Shown here in pieces: positions 1 to 8,227 of a stretch of 64,000 nt of DNA. The translations under genes and the position numbers were made by a program. The notes under the pieces were generated by a model. That model did no database searches, had not been told where the DNA came from, and saw nothing but the letters and a program-made list of their open reading frames with translations. The first letter of the stretch is position 1; each line of letters starts with the position of its first letter. The stretch comes from Draconibacterium aestuarii (GTDB taxonomy: Bacteria > Bacteroidota > Bacteroidia > Bacteroidales > Prolixibacteraceae): contig JAPOHD010000027.1 in assembly GCA_026671195.1 (NCBI GenBank), positions 372,001-436,000 of the forward strand, in the 5' to 3' direction.

Positions 1-1
1 G

Positions 2-736
2 TTGAAAATGGCCGAACGCAACATCGAAATTATTCAGGCGGGACTGGCTGCAACTCTTGCGAGCGATTCGTTAACACAGGTTGTGCCAGTCAGTAATTTG
101 TTTATGAACAAAGAATTAACAGATCTTTCTTACTGGATACAAAAAGCCAAAATCAACAATCCCCAGTTGAAGCAAATTGAGGGGAAACGAGAGTTGGTAG
201 AAATTAAACACGGTATTGAAAAGAAAGAGTATTTACCAACCATTGCTATGATGGGAACCTACAACATGGTGGATAAGAATTTGTCGCCATACATGCCCAA
301 CTGGCTGGTTGGAGTGGGTATGAAATGGACGGTTTTTAATGGGATGGCCCGAAAGAATGATATCAAAGCCAGTGAGACTATGCAAAACCAGGTGGATTTT
401 GCAGAACAAAAAGCGCACAACGATTTAGAAGCCTATCTGACCAAATTGTACCAGGAACTTCAGATGCAAATAGAGCAAAGGACAGAGCTGGAAACTACCC
501 TCGACCTGTCGGAAGAATACCTGCGAAGTACACAAACCGCTTTTAACGAAGGTTTGGCAACATCAACAGCAGTGGTTGATGCCTTTACGAAAGTTGCCCA
601 GGTAAAAACATTAAGCTTAAAAGTATTGTACGAGTACGATGTGGCGTTGGCCTGCTTCATGCAAACGGCTGGTGCTCCCGAAGAATATATTGACTTTTGT
701 TCGGGTGAAAATGTAATAACCGGTTCTATAAAATAG
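2..736 (+). CDS. TolC family outer membrane efflux protein (5' end outside window)
   Basis: This is the C-terminal part of a TolC/OEP outer-membrane channel protein, the exit duct of a tripartite efflux system. The frame is open to the window edge and only 244 residues remain of a family that usually has 420-480, so the apparent first codon is not a real start. Visible family features are the strand segment VGVGMKWTVFNG (like the W..F.G motif after the second hairpin), then a long Ala/Gln/Glu-rich helix and a second helix containing YLRSTQTAFNEGLAT, as in the TolC repeat. It lies 40 bp before an HlyD gene and two ABC-2 permease genes on the same strand, so it is the outer-membrane partner of that operon. 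Family assignment is firm; the substrate is unknown. Confidence 0.85.
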   Translation: MKMAERNIEIIQAGLAATLASDSLTQVVPVSNLFMNKELTDLSYWIQKAKINNPQLKQIEGKRELVEIKHGIEKKEYLPTIAMMGTYNMVDKNLSPYMPNWLVGVGMKWTVFNGMARKNDIKASETMQNQVDFAEQKAHNDLEAYLTKLYQELQMQIEQRTELETTLDLSEEYLRSTQTAFNEGLATSTAVVDAFTKVAQVKTLSLKVLYEYDVALACFMQTAGAPEEYIDFCSGENVITGSIK

Positions 737-776
737 AATACTCAATTCATTGTCTAAAATATAAATACAATATAAA

Positions 777-1763
777 ATGAATAAAAAAACATTAACCACA
801 ATAGTTGTACTGCTCGCTATTCTCGCTTTTATAGCGTACACGTTTATTGTTGTAACAAAACCGCAACCCGTAATTTTGCAGGGCGAAGTGGAGGCCAAAC
901 AGTTTAGCATCGCCTCAAAAGTTCCGGGACGAATTCAGGAAGTAGCCGTAAACAAAGGACAAAAAGTAAAAAAAGGCGATTTTATTTTTTCGATCAGCAG
1001 CCCTGAAATTGATGCAAAACTGGCCGAGGCACATGCTGCACGTTCTGCTGCCAGTGCACAAAGCCGGAAAGCTCAAAACGGAGCCCAGGAAGAAGATATT
1101 GTTGCCGCTTACAGTGTATATGTAAAAGCTGAAGCAGCAGCACAGTTTGCCGAAAAATCATTTACACGTATTCAGAATTTATTCAACGAAGGTGTGGTGC
1201 CGGAGCAACAACGTGATGAGGTGGAAACAAAAATGAAGGCCGCCCGTGAGTCAGCCAATGCAGCAAAAGCCGTTTGGCAGAAAGCCGAAAAAGGAGCACG
1301 CGAGGAAGATAAGGCCACCGCAGCTGCTCTTGTAAAACGTGCCGACGCTGCCATCGATCAGGTGCAGGCCTACCTTGACGAAACCACCATTAATGCCATT
1401 GCCGATGGCGAAGTGTCGGGTGTAAATGTTGAGACAGGCGAGTTGGTGTCGACCGGGTTTCCTGTGGTAACAATTTTAAATCTCGACGATATTTGGGTAA
1501 CACTTTTCGTACGCGAAGATTATTTAAGTCATTTTAAAATGGGAAGTACTTTTAAAGCCATTTTACCCGGTTTGGAAAATAGATCGTACGACTTTAAGGT
1601 AAGTTCCATTAGTCCTGCCGGAAGTTTTGCCCGCTGGAATGCCACAAAAACCTCGGGTGAGTTTGATCTGAAATCGTTTGAAATTGAAGCCCGTCCGGTG
1701 ATCCATATCGAAGGCTTGCGTCCTGGAATGTCGGCAGTTGTAACCTTGCCCGAAAAGCAATAA
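777..1763 (+). CDS. HlyD family efflux periplasmic adaptor
   Basis: A 328-residue membrane-fusion protein linking inner-membrane pump to TolC. It has one N-terminal membrane anchor (residues about 6-25), a split lipoyl/barrel-sandwich half (VPGRIQEVAVNKGQKVKKGD, about 47-66), and an Ala/Glu/Lys-rich coiled-coil hairpin (about 75-200). The second lipoyl half and beta-barrel follow (ADGEVSGVNVETGELV, then a segment around VREDYL). The length and order fit EmrA/YhiI-type adaptors. It lies between the tolC-like gene and two permease genes; the next start is only 4 bp past its stop, so they are surely co-transcribed. The substrate cannot be told from sequence. Confidence 0.88.
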   Translation: MNKKTLTTIVVLLAILAFIAYTFIVVTKPQPVILQGEVEAKQFSIASKVPGRIQEVAVNKGQKVKKGDFIFSISSPEIDAKLAEAHAARSAASAQSRKAQNGAQEEDIVAAYSVYVKAEAAAQFAEKSFTRIQNLFNEGVVPEQQRDEVETKMKAARESANAAKAVWQKAEKGAREEDKATAAALVKRADAAIDQVQAYLDETTINAIADGEVSGVNVETGELVSTGFPVVTILNLDDIWVTLFVREDYLSHFKMGSTFKAILPGLENRSYDFKVSSISPAGSFARWNATKTSGEFDLKSFEIEARPVIHIEGLRPGMSAVVTLPEKQ

Positions 1764-1767
1764 TCCT

Positions 1768-2949
1768 ATGAAGGGAATGACGAATCATCCCATGTTTCTT
1801 GTTCTTTTACGGGAAATCGAACGGATTAAACTTAATCCTGCTTATCGTTTCCTGTTGTTTGGCGGACCACTGATCGGTATTCTGCTGCTGTTTTTTATTT
1901 TTCATCAGGGCACTACACAAAAATTACCAATTGCAGTGGTCGACCAAAGCAACTCGACGCTCTCGATAAAAATCAGCAACGCCTTAAATGCATCGGCCGA
2001 TGTTGCCGTGGTTGAAATGGCCTGTGATATGTTTGAGGCAAAAAAAATGCTGGAACAGGCTGTTGTTGATGCCATTGTTCTTCTGCCAAAAGAGCTGGAG
2101 AAAAATGTTTTTATGGGAACTGAAGCGCCGGTACTGGTGTATATTAATGGCACCAATGTGTTAAAATCGGGATTAATTCAAAGCTCGGTATTGACTACCA
2201 TAAAAACCATTTCTGGCGGTGTTCAGCTGAAAAAACTCTTGCTGGAAGGTAAAAACAGTGAGCAGGCGATGGCAAGAATAATGCCTGTAGATATACAAAA
2301 GCACGTTCTTTTTAATCCCTATACCAACTACGGCTACTTTTTAAACTCGGCAATGGTATATGTAATGCTGTATTTGTTTGTTTTTTTGGCAGCTATTTAC
2401 TCCTTTGGAAACGAATTAAAACGCGGCACTGGTATGGCTTTGCTCGAAACAAGCAACAACAGTGTACGACTCGCCGTTGCCGGGAAAATAATCCCGTATA
2501 CCATTTTATTTTCAGGGTTTGCCGTGCTGATCAACTATTTGTTGTACGAGGTGGAGGGAATGCCTCTAAACGGGAACTACCTGGTAATCTTTTTGGGGCA
2601 GTTTGTTACGATTATCACCTACCAGGCAATGGGAGTAATGATTGTGGCGGTTACCAAAAACCTGCGGCTGGCTTTGTCGGTAGGTAGTGCCTACTCCATG
2701 ATGGGGATTACTTTTTCGGGATTAACTTTTCCGCTGGAAGGAATGCCGGCTGTTGCGCGTGGTTTTGCAAGCCTTTTTCCGTTTACCTGGTGGGAAAAAA
2801 TAATGATTTCGCAGTCGTTACGAGGTGCACCCGTTGGTGAAGCACTGGTGTATATGTGTTATATATTCATTTTTATGTTGGTGAGTTTTGCATCTTTTAG
2901 TTTGTACAAACGTTGCCTCAGAGATCCAAAACAGTGGGGAAAATCGTAA
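1768..2949 (+). CDS. ABC-2 type transporter permease (first of two)
   Basis: A 393-residue inner-membrane permease of the ABC-2/YhgE-like type. It has one N-terminal membrane helix (about residues 27-45), a large periplasmic loop starting with the typical LPIAVVDQSNSTLS segment, and about five C-terminal helices (from about residue 195). It follows the HlyD gene by 4 bp and precedes a second, related permease by 8 bp. Paired half-permeases with an HlyD and TolC partner are usual for Bacteroidota export operons of this kind. No ATP-binding subunit is encoded in the visible part, so either it lies upstream of the window or elsewhere, or the pair works differently. Confidence 0.85.
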   Translation: MKGMTNHPMFLVLLREIERIKLNPAYRFLLFGGPLIGILLLFFIFHQGTTQKLPIAVVDQSNSTLSIKISNALNASADVAVVEMACDMFEAKKMLEQAVVDAIVLLPKELEKNVFMGTEAPVLVYINGTNVLKSGLIQSSVLTTIKTISGGVQLKKLLLEGKNSEQAMARIMPVDIQKHVLFNPYTNYGYFLNSAMVYVMLYLFVFLAAIYSFGNELKRGTGMALLETSNNSVRLAVAGKIIPYTILFSGFAVLINYLLYEVEGMPLNGNYLVIFLGQFVTIITYQAMGVMIVAVTKNLRLALSVGSAYSMMGITFSGLTFPLEGMPAVARGFASLFPFTWWEKIMISQSLRGAPVGEALVYMCYIFIFMLVSFASFSLYKRCLRDPKQWGKS

Positions 2950-2957
2950 AAACAATC

Positions 2958-4187
2958 ATGAAGGGAAATTGGAATAAAATAAACAGCTTCGAATTAACAG
3001 CGATTCATTTTAAAAATGAGCTCAAGTCGGTTTTTACCGACAGTGGTGCTCTGCTTATCCTTATTGGAGCAATGCTTATCTATCCGCTGGTGTATTCTGT
3101 TGGATATGTTAACGAAACGCTCACGAATATGGAAGTTGCAGTGGTGGACCTCGATCAGAGTGTTGCCAGCCGTAAATATACCGGGATGCTGGATGCCACT
3201 TCGGAACTGAAGGTTACATGCAACCCAGTTGATTTAAAAGAGGCCGAGCAGCTTTTTATGGACAATAAAATCAACGGGGTTATTCTTATTCCCAACGGTT
3301 TTGAAAAAGATCTGCTATCGGGCAAACAGGCGAATGTAGCGGTTTATGCCGACGGCAGTTATTTTCTGAAATATAAAACTGAGTACATGGCAGCTTCGTA
3401 TGTAAATGCCTATTTTAATGGCGGCGTTGCCGTAAAACATTACATGGCCGAAGGGAAATCGTTTGGGCAGGCGCAGATTTGCAGCAATCCGCTCGATGTA
3501 CAAACGCATATTTTGTACAATCCTTCGTCGGCATATGGTAGTTTTATAATGCCTGGGTTGATTCTCATTATCATTCAGCAAACCCTGTTAGTTGGTATCG
3601 GTATTCTTGGCGGTTCGTTTTCCGAGTCGAAAGCTTCTCCTTTTTTACTTGCCCCGCAAAAAAGAGCCAAAGAGGTACTTCCTTTGTTGCTGGGCAAAAC
3701 AGGCGCCTATATTTTGATTTCAATTTTTAATATTTGCCTGGCTGTAATTTTGGTACATCACTGGTTTGCCTACCCCGATAAAGCCTGCATACTGAATGTG
3801 CTGATGTTGTTATTTCCATTTTTACTGGCTGTTATTTTCCTGGGAATTGGTCTGTCAACGCTGTTTAAACACCGCGAATCGGCCATTGTATTTATGATTT
3901 TTATATCGCCCATTGCCCTGTTTTTAAGCGGAATTTCGTGGCCCGTTTCGGCAATGCCCGGGTGGTTGGTCGGCTTATCCAAACTTTTGCCGGGAACCAC
4001 GGTGGTTCCGGCGTATTTGCGTCTCCGGATTATGGGAGTTCAACTCACCGATATAAAACCCGAATTGTTTTTTCTTTATAAGCAAGCAGCACTTTACGCG
4101 GCTTTAACCATTGGCTACTTTTTTATTCGGGTAAACTGGGATCGCCAAAAATCAAAGTCGGACCTGAAGGCGAATAAAGTCAAATAA
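2958..4187 (+). CDS. ABC-2 type transporter permease (second of two)
   Basis: The partner of the preceding permease, with the same plan: N-terminal helix (about residues 30-50), an extracytoplasmic loop opening with MEVAVVDLDQSVASRKYTG, and C-terminal membrane helices. I place the start at the ATG at 2958, 8 bp after the previous stop; an in-frame ATG at 2913 would overlap the upstream gene by 37 bp and adds a basic stretch with no family likeness. It is the last gene of the operon: its stop is only 7 bp from the stop of the convergent phosphatase gene, leaving no room for a separate terminator. Confidence 0.85.
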   Translation: MKGNWNKINSFELTAIHFKNELKSVFTDSGALLILIGAMLIYPLVYSVGYVNETLTNMEVAVVDLDQSVASRKYTGMLDATSELKVTCNPVDLKEAEQLFMDNKINGVILIPNGFEKDLLSGKQANVAVYADGSYFLKYKTEYMAASYVNAYFNGGVAVKHYMAEGKSFGQAQICSNPLDVQTHILYNPSSAYGSFIMPGLILIIIQQTLLVGIGILGGSFSESKASPFLLAPQKRAKEVLPLLLGKTGAYILISIFNICLAVILVHHWFAYPDKACILNVLMLLFPFLLAVIFLGIGLSTLFKHRESAIVFMIFISPIALFLSGISWPVSAMPGWLVGLSKLLPGTTVVPAYLRLRIMGVQLTDIKPELFFLYKQAALYAALTIGYFFIRVNWDRQKSKSDLKANKVK

Positions 4188-4194
4188 AAGGCAA

Positions 4195-5664
4195 TTATTT
4201 TGTGAAAACTTCTTTGTGCACCACATTGCCGTCCACATCGCAATGCTCAAACGTTAATGTTGGAGTGCCGTTGACTCGTTCTACATTGGCTTTTAAAAAG
4301 CCGCCTTTCACGCGCAAAAAACGATGTTCCGGGCGCAGGTCTTCCTGCTTCCAGCCACCAGCATGCATATCTGCACCGGCACCACAACTGAACTCCCAAA
4401 GGTTGGTGTCTTCAAAATGGGTTACATATTGCCAATGACGGTCGCCATTGCATAAATACACATTGTCGAACTGGTTTATATAATCGCGGATTTCGTCTCC
4501 TTCAGTTTGGTAGGTTTTGTTGGAGTAATTATCGTTTTTCGAATCCCTGTCGGGGCCTAAAATCGGGTTGGCATTAATTATCACCTTAAAGGTTGCATCC
4601 GATTCCTTAAGCGTTTTAAACAGCCATTGTTTTTGCTCATCGCCAAAAATTGTTTTTTCCGGTCCGTCGGGAATGTTGTTTGGGCTGCGATAATTCCTGC
4701 CTTCGGTAATCCAAATTTGGAGGTCTTTTCCCCATCGTACCGTTTTGTAGTCTTTATTGTGCGAAGGGAACTGTTCTTTTGCAAATATTTCCAGTCCGCG
4801 TTCCCACGAAACGGTTCCATATCGCATTCCCGGATAAGCGTCGTCGCGCAATACATCGTGATCGTCTTTTTGGAAATAAGTAGTTACCTGCGACAAAAAT
4901 CTTCGTTGTAAAGGTAGGGCAAAAATACGGTCCCATTTAAAGCGCATCAGTTCCTCTGTCATTGCCCAGGGTTGCGGTTTATCGTAATATTCAATATCGC
5001 CGGTGTGCACATAAAAATCAGGAAAAAGTTTCATCATGGCATCATAAATTTTGTGTCCGTCGGTGGTGTCTTTTCTCCAAAAATCGTGACAGGTTACCAC
5101 ACAAAATTCTATTTCTTCAGTTACTTCTTGCGCCGGAGGAGTTCGAAAAGCCCCTGCAATTTTATCCGATACTTTTGAGTTTTCATTCAGCCGTGCTTCA
5201 ATTTCGACTACGTATTTTGAGCCGGGTGTCAGGTTGCTAAGTTTCCACTGCGTTGTAAAATTTTTTTCGTTATCTACTTTTATCCAATCCAGTTCTGTTT
5301 TTTGCTCCCTGTTTGTTAATGGATAATAGGTAAGTTTTACTTCACCGGCTGCTCCCGAACAAGCACTTTCCATGTCGTTTAAAGTTAAACCTTCAGGAAT
5401 TTGTGCAGCATGTATTTTTGCGGCATCAGCTTCTTTATCCAAAGCCCGCATTTTGTCAGCCGATATGTCTATAAACTTCGAACCTTTGGAATTTCCATCC
5501 GGGTTTTGTGTTAAACGTGTCCAAAGTACAATGGAGTTTTGGTCGGCCCAGCCATTGTGAAAACCATTCCCAAAATAGGGTCCGTCTGTTTCTTTTTTTG
5601 TAGTACAAGAAGCGATAACAAGGAAGATGAAAATGACAAAAACTTGATCAGGATAAGATTTCAT
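4195..5664 (-). CDS. PhoD-like alkaline phosphatase, lipoprotein
   Basis: A secreted metallophosphatase of the PhoD family, probably anchored in the outer membrane or periplasm as a lipoprotein. With the start at 5664 (MKSYPDQ) the N-terminus is a short signal peptide ending in the lipobox VIASC; in-frame ATGs at 5676 and 5706 would extend it without improving the signal. An Ig-like PhoD_N region comes first. The catalytic domain has CVVTCHDFW, DFYVHTGDIEYYD (metal Asp), KDDHDVLRDDAYPG, NANPILGPDRD and CNGDRHWQY (metal His), in the PhoD order. The length, about 489 residues, is normal. It hydrolyses phosphomono- or diesters; whether it is phosphate-regulated is not visible. Confidence 0.85.
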   Translation of the reverse strand: MKSYPDQVFVIFIFLVIASCTTKKETDGPYFGNGFHNGWADQNSIVLWTRLTQNPDGNSKGSKFIDISADKMRALDKEADAAKIHAAQIPEGLTLNDMESACSGAAGEVKLTYYPLTNREQKTELDWIKVDNEKNFTTQWKLSNLTPGSKYVVEIEARLNENSKVSDKIAGAFRTPPAQEVTEEIEFCVVTCHDFWRKDTTDGHKIYDAMMKLFPDFYVHTGDIEYYDKPQPWAMTEELMRFKWDRIFALPLQRRFLSQVTTYFQKDDHDVLRDDAYPGMRYGTVSWERGLEIFAKEQFPSHNKDYKTVRWGKDLQIWITEGRNYRSPNNIPDGPEKTIFGDEQKQWLFKTLKESDATFKVIINANPILGPDRDSKNDNYSNKTYQTEGDEIRDYINQFDNVYLCNGDRHWQYVTHFEDTNLWEFSCGAGADMHAGGWKQEDLRPEHRFLRVKGGFLKANVERVNGTPTLTFEHCDVDGNVVHKEVFTK

Positions 5665-5784
5665 TTTTAGGTTCATTATTGGTTTCTGATTTGATCGTAC
5701 TCCCAAAAATAGAAAAAGAGAAGAAGAAGCGCTTCTTTATGTCCGATAATTTTGAAAAAATGATTTGGGAATTCTTATAAAATA

Positions 5785-5815
5785 CAAAAGGGAAAAACAT
5801 TGTTTTTCCCTTTTG
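5785..5815 (-). terminator. Terminator after tRNA-Phe
   Basis: Perfect inverted repeat with 14-bp arms (5785-5798 and 5802-5815) and a 3-nt loop, starting at the base next to the tRNA 3' end. The arm carries its own T-rich strand, as expected for a rho-independent terminator read on the minus strand. Confidence 0.7.
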
Positions 5816-5888
<73 letters not shown>

Positions 5889-6117
5889 TTGTAAAAGCGG
5901 CTTTTAGTAGCACCCCCTTTATTTTGGTGTGACAAAAGTAAATATTTTTTTTTAATCACAAAGAAAAAATTACTTCTTCTAAAAAAAAATCTAAAAAGTT
6001 GCATTTTAAAATAAATCAGGGCAGTTCAAATAAAGTATGTAACGTTAAGAGGAACAGAAATTTACAATTACCCCGCGGTTCATTCACCACAAAAAACATT
6101 TAATCAATTTCTTTTTT

Positions 6118-6125
6118 TACTTTTG
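6118..6125 (+). promoter_or_regulatory. Putative -7 promoter element TACTTTTG
   Basis: An exact match to the Bacteroidota -7 consensus TAnnTTTG, 19 bp before the start codon of the M16 peptidase gene, in a 256-bp AT-rich intergenic region. No clear TTG -33 element lies at the usual spacing, so the call rests on the -7 box and its position alone. Confidence 0.4.
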
Positions 6126-6144
6126 CACGCCTATATATAAAGTA

Positions 6145-7374
6145 ATGGTTGATACTGATTTTCTGATACATACATTGAATAACGGCATCCGGGTAATACA
6201 TCAATACACCGATTCGCCAGTGGCGCATTTGGGAATATTGATTAATGCCGGCTCACGCGACGAAGAGGAGAGTGAGCACGGTTTGGCGCATTTTATCGAA
6301 CACTCCGTTTTTAAAGGCACAAAAAAAAGGAAAGCTTTTCATGTGCTAAGCCGGATTGAGGGTGTTGGAGGTGAGTTGAATGCCTATACAACAAAAGAAG
6401 AAACCGTACTTTACTCTACTTTTTTAAATGAATATTACGAGCGTACCGCCGAACTGATAAGCGATATTCTTTTTAATAGTGTTTATCCGGAAAAGGAATT
6501 AACCCGGGAAAAGGAAGTTGTGGTTGAAGAAATTAATTCGTACAAAGATTCGCCATCGGAGCTGATCTTTGATGAGTTTGAAGAATTGGTATTTGATGGC
6601 CATCCAATCGCAAGAAATATTCTGGGTACAAAAAAGAACGTACGCAAATTTGATCGCGATGCCATACTGCGTTTTATTGAAAATAATTATCACACCGACC
6701 ATATGGTAATTAGTTCGGTGGGAAATATCGATTTTGGTGCATTGATTAAAATGCTTGATAAACATTTTGGGCATGTCGATCATAAAGCGCGAACAAATAC
6801 GAGGGTGAAATTTGAAAATTACATACCTCAAAAGAAGATCGTTACAAAAGATACTTTTCAATCGCATTGTTTGGTGGGAAACACAGCATTTGACATTACA
6901 CATCCCAAACGGGTAGCAATGGTATTTTTGAATAATATTTTGGGTGGACAGGCACTGAATTCGCGTTTGAATCTGGCTTTGCGTGAAAGGCGGGGAATGG
7001 CTTACAATGTAGAGTCGAGCTACACGGCGTATTCCGACACTGGTTTGTTTAATGTATATTTTGGGACAGATAAGGAAAACCTTAACAGAGCATTGGCCCT
7101 GGTGCAAAAAGAATTTGATTTACTCCGCGATAAAAAACTGGGTGGTGTTCAGTTGAGCCGTGCAAAAAAACAATTAATCGGGCAAATCGCTATTTCAACC
7201 GAAAGCCATGAAGATTTAATGCTTGCCAACGGTAAAAGTTACCTTGTTTATGATAAGGTTGATCCGCTTCGGGTGATTTTTAAGAAAATTGAGCAAATAA
7301 CTGCTGAAGAAGTGCTGGAAGTTGCCAATTTTGTGTTGGATAAAGAAAAAATGAGTACGCTCATCTATCAATAA
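6145..7374 (+). CDS. M16 family zinc metallopeptidase (pitrilysin/MPP-like)
   Basis: A 409-residue processing-type peptidase of family M16. The inverted zinc motif HxxEH is present as H49-F-I-E52-H53 in GLAHFIEHSVFKGT, followed by the usual NAYTTKEETVLYSTF strand and the downstream conserved region EVVVEEINSYKDSP that supplies the third zinc-binding Glu. The C-terminal half contains LNSRLNLALRERRGMAYNVES, the R-x-x-x-G-x-x-Y motif of the M16 C domain. There is no signal peptide, so it is cytoplasmic or peripheral. The length fits the YmxG/MPP-beta group. The methyltransferase gene starts just after its stop, so the two are probably co-transcribed. Confidence 0.9.
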   Translation: MVDTDFLIHTLNNGIRVIHQYTDSPVAHLGILINAGSRDEEESEHGLAHFIEHSVFKGTKKRKAFHVLSRIEGVGGELNAYTTKEETVLYSTFLNEYYERTAELISDILFNSVYPEKELTREKEVVVEEINSYKDSPSELIFDEFEELVFDGHPIARNILGTKKNVRKFDRDAILRFIENNYHTDHMVISSVGNIDFGALIKMLDKHFGHVDHKARTNTRVKFENYIPQKKIVTKDTFQSHCLVGNTAFDITHPKRVAMVFLNNILGGQALNSRLNLALRERRGMAYNVESSYTAYSDTGLFNVYFGTDKENLNRALALVQKEFDLLRDKKLGGVQLSRAKKQLIGQIAISTESHEDLMLANGKSYLVYDKVDPLRVIFKKIEQITAEEVLEVANFVLDKEKMSTLIYQ

Positions 7375-7408
7375 AATGATAAGTTGTGGCATTGAAGAGT
7401 ACCTTACA

Positions 7409-8047
7409 ATGAATCGTTTAAAAGACATAGATAACTATATAAGAGAGCACATCGATGACGAAGATTTCGTACTAAGCGAATTGGATCGGGAAACCAACCT
7501 GAAAGTATTGGGTGCCCGTATGATATCGGGGCATCTTCAGGGTCAGGTTTTAACCATGCTGTCGAAAATGATTCGTCCTAAAATTATTCTTGAACTGGGA
7601 ACATTTACCGGTTATTCGGCAATCTGTCTTGCAAAAGGATTACAGGCGAAGGGCAAACTAATTACTATTGAAATTGACGATGAACTGGAAACTCTTGCTC
7701 AGAAATACTTCAAAAAGGCCGGATTACAGGATAAAATTGACCAGCGAATTGGTTCGGCACTCGAAATTATTCCAACTCTAAACGAAAAGTTTGATCTGGT
7801 TTTTCTCGATGCCGACAAACGCGAATACATAAAGTACTACGAACTAATAATTGATAAAATGGAAAGCGGTGCCTATATAATTGCCGACAATACGCTCTGG
7901 AATGGCAAAGTATTGGTAACCCCCAAAGCCGACGACTATCAAACCCAGGGAATTCTTGAATTTAATCAACTGGTGAAAAATGATTCCCGAGTTGAAAAGG
8001 TAATTCTGCCACTTCGCGATGGAATGACCTTAATCCGAAAGAAATAA
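7409..8047 (+). CDS. SAM-dependent O-methyltransferase (family 3)
   Basis: A 212-residue class I methyltransferase of the O-methyltransferase family 3 (COMT/CCoAOMT-like). The SAM-binding motif I is ILELGTFTGYSAICLAKGL. The conserved acidic region is LDADKREYIKYYE, followed by IIADNTLWNGKVL, all typical. I chose the ATG at 7409 because MNRLKDIDNYI matches where relatives begin; an in-frame ATG at 7376, 1 bp after the upstream stop, would add 11 residues and cannot be excluded. Relatives act on catechol-type hydroxyls, but the substrate here is unknown. It probably shares a transcript with the M16 peptidase. Confidence 0.88.
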   Translation: MNRLKDIDNYIREHIDDEDFVLSELDRETNLKVLGARMISGHLQGQVLTMLSKMIRPKIILELGTFTGYSAICLAKGLQAKGKLITIEIDDELETLAQKYFKKAGLQDKIDQRIGSALEIIPTLNEKFDLVFLDADKREYIKYYELIIDKMESGAYIIADNTLWNGKVLVTPKADDYQTQGILEFNQLVKNDSRVEKVILPLRDGMTLIRKK

Positions 8048-8227
8048 ACATATTGGTTTTTTTTAGGCTAAACACGGTTCAACGATATTCGGAATTGTCG
8101 GGGGCGTAACTTTTAGCCAGAATATTTGTATTCCTTATCAAGAAGTTTTAATTTCATTGATTCAAACTTGATTGATTATCAGGTGTGTAGATTGTGACTG
8201 ATTAACAAACCCGATAGAATTTAACCC

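Noticed and set aside
6499-7107. 202-residue minus-strand ORF in the M16 gene
   Set aside because: It is antisense to a well-supported peptidase and has no domain.
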